Positions 61,647 to 64,000 of a stretch of DNA of 64,000 bases are shown here, in pieces. This DNA comes from Dissulfurirhabdus thermomarina (GTDB lineage Bacteria; Desulfobacterota; Dissulfuribacteria; Dissulfuribacterales; Dissulfurirhabdaceae): positions 563,001 through 627,000 of the forward strand of contig NZ_JAATWC010000001.1 in NCBI RefSeq assembly GCF_012979235.1, given 5' to 3'. The position numbers and the translations under genes were made by a program. Under the pieces are notes generated by a model. The model had not been told where the DNA came from, did not search any database, and was given only the letters and a program-made list of their open reading frames with translations. The first letter of the stretch is position 1; every line of letters starts with the position of its first letter.

Positions 61647-64000
61647 AGGGTCCCATGGCCTGGATGGCCCGGAACCCCGTGGCCGCCAATCTCCTCATGA
61701 TGGTCTTCGTGGTGGGGGGCGTGGTCATGGGGACCGCCATCAAGCAGGAGATCTTCCCCGAGGTTCTCCTGGACCGGATCCGGATCTCCGTGGCCTACCC
61801 CGGGGCCACCCCCGCGGACGTGGAGGAGGGGGTGATCCTTCCCATCGAGGAGAACATCCGGGCGGTGGACGGCATCAAGGAGGTCCAGGCCGTGGCCGCC
61901 GAGGGCCTCGGCACGGTGGTCGCCGAGATCCACGCCGGGGAGGACGCCGACCGGATCCTCCAGGACATCAAGAGCGAGGTGGACCGCATCACCACCTTCC
62001 CCCGGGACGCGGAGGAGCCGGTGATCGCCAAGGTGGTGAACCGGCGCCAGGTCCTCTCCGTGGTGGTCTACGGGGACGTTCCGGAGCGGACCCTCAGGGA
62101 GCAGGCCGAGCGGATCCGGGACGATCTCCTCGCCCTTCCGGAGATCAGCCAGGTGGACCTCGGCGGGGTCCGGCCCTACGAGATCGCCGTGGAGATCCCG
62201 GAGGAGAACCTGCGCCGCTACAACCTCACCCTCGAGCAGGTGGCCCAGCGGATCCGCCGGGCCTCCCTGGACGTCCCCGGCGGCGTGGTGAAGGCCGAGG
62301 GCGGCGAGATCCTGCTGCGGACCAAGGAACGGCGGGATTTCGCCCCGGGCTACGCCGACATCGTGGTGGTGGAGGCGGCGGACGGGACCCGGGTGCGCCT
62401 GGGCGAGATCGCCCGGGTGCGGGACACCTTCGAAGAGACGGACACCTCGGCCCGCTTCGACGGGATGCCCGCGGCCATGGTGGACGTCTTCCGGATCGGC
62501 GACCAGAAGCCCATCGACATCTCGCGGGCCGTCCGCCGCTACGTCGCCCGGAAGGCGCCGGAGCTGCCGCCCTCCCTCCACCTGGCCACCTGGAACGACC
62601 GCTCGGAGATCCTCCGGGACCGCGAGCGGCTGCTCCTCAAGAACGCCGCCATGGGCTTCGTCCTGGTCTTCGTGACCCTGGGGCTCTTCCTCCAGATCCG
62701 GCTCGCCTTCTGGGTGATGCTGGGGATCCCCATCTCCTTCCTGGGGGCCCTCTTCTTCATGCCGGCCCTCGACGTCTCCATCAACATGATCTCCCTCTTC
62801 GCCTTCATCATGGCCCTCGGGATCGTGGTGGACGACGCCATCGTTGTGGGGGAGAACGTCTTCGAGCACCGCCAGCGGGGGAAGGACTACCTCCGCGCCG
62901 CCGTGGACGGGGTCCGGGAGGTGGGCGTCCCGGTGATTTTCTCGGTGCTCACCACGGTGGCGGCCTTCGTCCCGCTCGCCGCCGTCTCGGGCATGATGGG
63001 GAAGTTCATCCGGGTGATCCCCCTGGTGGTGATCTCCATCCTCTCGGTCTCGCTGGTGGAGTCGCTCTTCGTGCTCCCGGCCCACCTCGGCCACGGCCGG
63101 CCCCGGCCGCCCAGGCCCGGCGGTTTCGCCGCGCGCTGGGTGGACCGGCCCCGCCGGTGGGTGGCGGCCCGGCTCGACGGGTTCATCCGGGGGCCCTACG
63201 CCCGGCTCCTGGCTCTCTCTCTCAAGTGGCGCTACGTCTCGGTGGCCGTGGCGGTGGCGGTGCTCCTCGTGACCTTCGGGCTCGTCAAGGGCGGCATCCT
63301 CAAGTTCCGGTTCATGCCCGAGGTGGACGGGGACGTCATCCGGGTCCACCTCGAGATGCCCAGGGGGACCCCGGTGGACGAGACGGCCCGGGCCGTGGCC
63401 GAGATCGTCCGCAAGGGTCGACGGGTGGCGGCCCGGTTCGACAAGGACGCCGAGGGCGGGCGCATCCTTCGCCATGTCTACACCGTGGTGGGGGGGACCA
63501 TGGCCGCCGGCGGCCCGGGCGCCACCGGCGCCACCAGCTCCGGCGGGCACCTCGCCGACATCGCCATGCTGCTCGTCAAGAGCGAGTACCGCGACGTGGC
63601 CGCGGCCGACGTGAACGACGCCTGGCGGCGGGCGGTGGGGGAGGTCCCCGGGGCCGAGGTCCTCACCTTCACCTCCAACGTCATGCGGCTCGGGGCCAAC
63701 ATCGACGTCCGGCTCGCCCACGAGGATTTCGCGGTGCTCAAGGCCGCGGCCCGGCGGGTCAAGGCGGCGCTGGCCGGCTTCCGGGGCGTGGGCGACATCG
63801 CCGACGACAACCCGCCGGGGAAGCGGGAGTTTCGGTTCCGGCTCACGCCGGCGGCCCTGACCCTCGGGGTCACCGAGGAGGACCTCGGCCGCCAGATCCG
63901 CTCCTTCTACTACGGGGCCGAGGCGCTGCGGCTCCAGCGGGGCCGCAACGAGGTGAAGGTCATGGTGCGCTACCCGGCCGGGGAGCGGCACCGGCTGGCC
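61643..64000 (+). CDS. RND-family efflux permease (AcrB-like, HAE1 type), runs off the right edge
   Basis: The first 786 codons of an inner-membrane drug/proton pump are visible. The N-terminal helix MAWMARNPVAANLLMMVFVV is followed by the first periplasmic domain and then the transmembrane segments. The proton-relay aspartate pair lies in MALGIVVDDAIVVGENVFEH, typical of HAE1 pumps and unlike metal-efflux HME pumps. The start GTG at 61643 overlaps the adaptor stop. The C-terminal third and any following genes are outside the window. The substrate is unknown. Confidence 0.95.
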   Translation, partial: MKGPMAWMARNPVAANLLMMVFVVGGVVMGTAIKQEIFPEVLLDRIRISVAYPGATPADVEEGVILPIEENIRAVDGIKEVQAVAAEGLGTVVAEIHAGEDADRILQDIKSEVDRITTFPRDAEEPVIAKVVNRRQVLSVVVYGDVPERTLREQAERIRDDLLALPEISQVDLGGVRPYEIAVEIPEENLRRYNLTLEQVAQRIRRASLDVPGGVVKAEGGEILLRTKERRDFAPGYADIVVVEAADGTRVRLGEIARVRDTFEETDTSARFDGMPAAMVDVFRIGDQKPIDISRAVRRYVARKAPELPPSLHLATWNDRSEILRDRERLLLKNAAMGFVLVFVTLGLFLQIRLAFWVMLGIPISFLGALFFMPALDVSINMISLFAFIMALGIVVDDAIVVGENVFEHRQRGKDYLRAAVDGVREVGVPVIFSVLTTVAAFVPLAAVSGMMGKFIRVIPLVVISILSVSLVESLFVLPAHLGHGRPRPPRPGGFAARWVDRPRRWVAARLDGFIRGPYARLLALSLKWRYVSVAVAVAVLLVTFGLVKGGILKFRFMPEVDGDVIRVHLEMPRGTPVDETARAVAEIVRKGRRVAARFDKDAEGGRILRHVYTVVGGTMAAGGPGATGATSSGGHLADIAMLLVKSEYRDVAAADVNDAWRRAVGEVPGAEVLTFTSNVMRLGANIDVRLAHEDFAVLKAAARRVKAALAGFRGVGDIADDNPPGKREFRFRLTPAALTLGVTEEDLGRQIRSFYYGAEALRLQRGRNEVKVMVRYPAGERHRLA

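Overview
The window is about 70% GC and densely coded, with ATGA/GTGA overlaps throughout. The trigger factor-clpP-clpX-lon order, NifU/NifS, rubrerythrin, a PII/GlnD/GlnA nitrogen system and Gram-negative envelope genes (lipid A modification, RND efflux, outer-membrane factor) point to an anaerobic or microaerophilic Gram-negative bacterium. It is most likely a high-GC member of the Desulfobacterota (former Deltaproteobacteria). That placement is inferred from gene content and order, not from a marker-gene tree. No prophage, CRISPR array or intact insertion sequence was seen.

Layout. 1-7105 (minus strand): the start of a type II NADH dehydrogenase, a hybrid multi-PAS histidine kinase, a GAF-domain kinase and a bifunctional aldolase/short-chain dehydrogenase. 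7366-13343: tRNA-Leu, then tig-clpP-clpX-lon (protein folding and proteolysis) ending at a strong terminator. 13353-16602 (minus): molybdate transporter modABC followed by a PflX-like radical SAM protein. 16603-27843: a nitrogen island with two TorF-type porins, two Amt ammonium channels, two PII proteins, GlnD and glutamine synthetase. It carries two well-spaced sigma-54 promoter sites, a decayed IS256-type transposase and duplicated upstream DNA. 27872-29849: cysK-cysE (cysteine synthesis). 29851-32496 (minus): nifU-nifS and rubrerythrin. 32710-41368: small membrane proteins, a cation/proton antiporter, a secreted protein, a zinc-ribbon/membrane/TPR protein, a rhomboid-TPR protein and an OmpR-type two-component system. 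41689-51648: a nine-gene, arn-like operon for adding 4-amino-4-deoxy-L-arabinose to lipid A. 51656-57579: tRNA-Arg, coaE, a SlyD-type FKBP, a DJ-1-like and a CoA-binding protein, a nucleoside transporter, a homologue of tRNA-queuosine mannosyltransferase and a prenyltransferase-repeat protein. 57664-64000: a TetR-controlled tripartite RND efflux operon that runs off the right edge.

How the parts work together. In the nitrogen island, the porins may let ammonium into the periplasm, the Amt channels carry it across the inner membrane, PII proteins gate the channels, GlnD senses glutamine, and GlnA fixes ammonium. The two PII proteins differ at the key tyrosine: the one beside GlnD has Tyr51, the one beside the first Amt has Phe51. 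The arn operon differs from the enteric one in three ways. ArnA is split into two genes, there are two ArnT-like transferases, and only one small flippase subunit is present. A two-component system diverges from it across a region with a clear symmetric operator-like site.

The most interesting items are the non-uridylylatable PII with its duplicated porin/Amt modules, the rearranged arn operon with its candidate operator, the bacterial QTMAN homologue, and the interspersed hairpin elements at 16787-16904 and 59838-60321. The former looks like an insertion into a DNA segment whose uninterrupted copy lies at 18481-18617.
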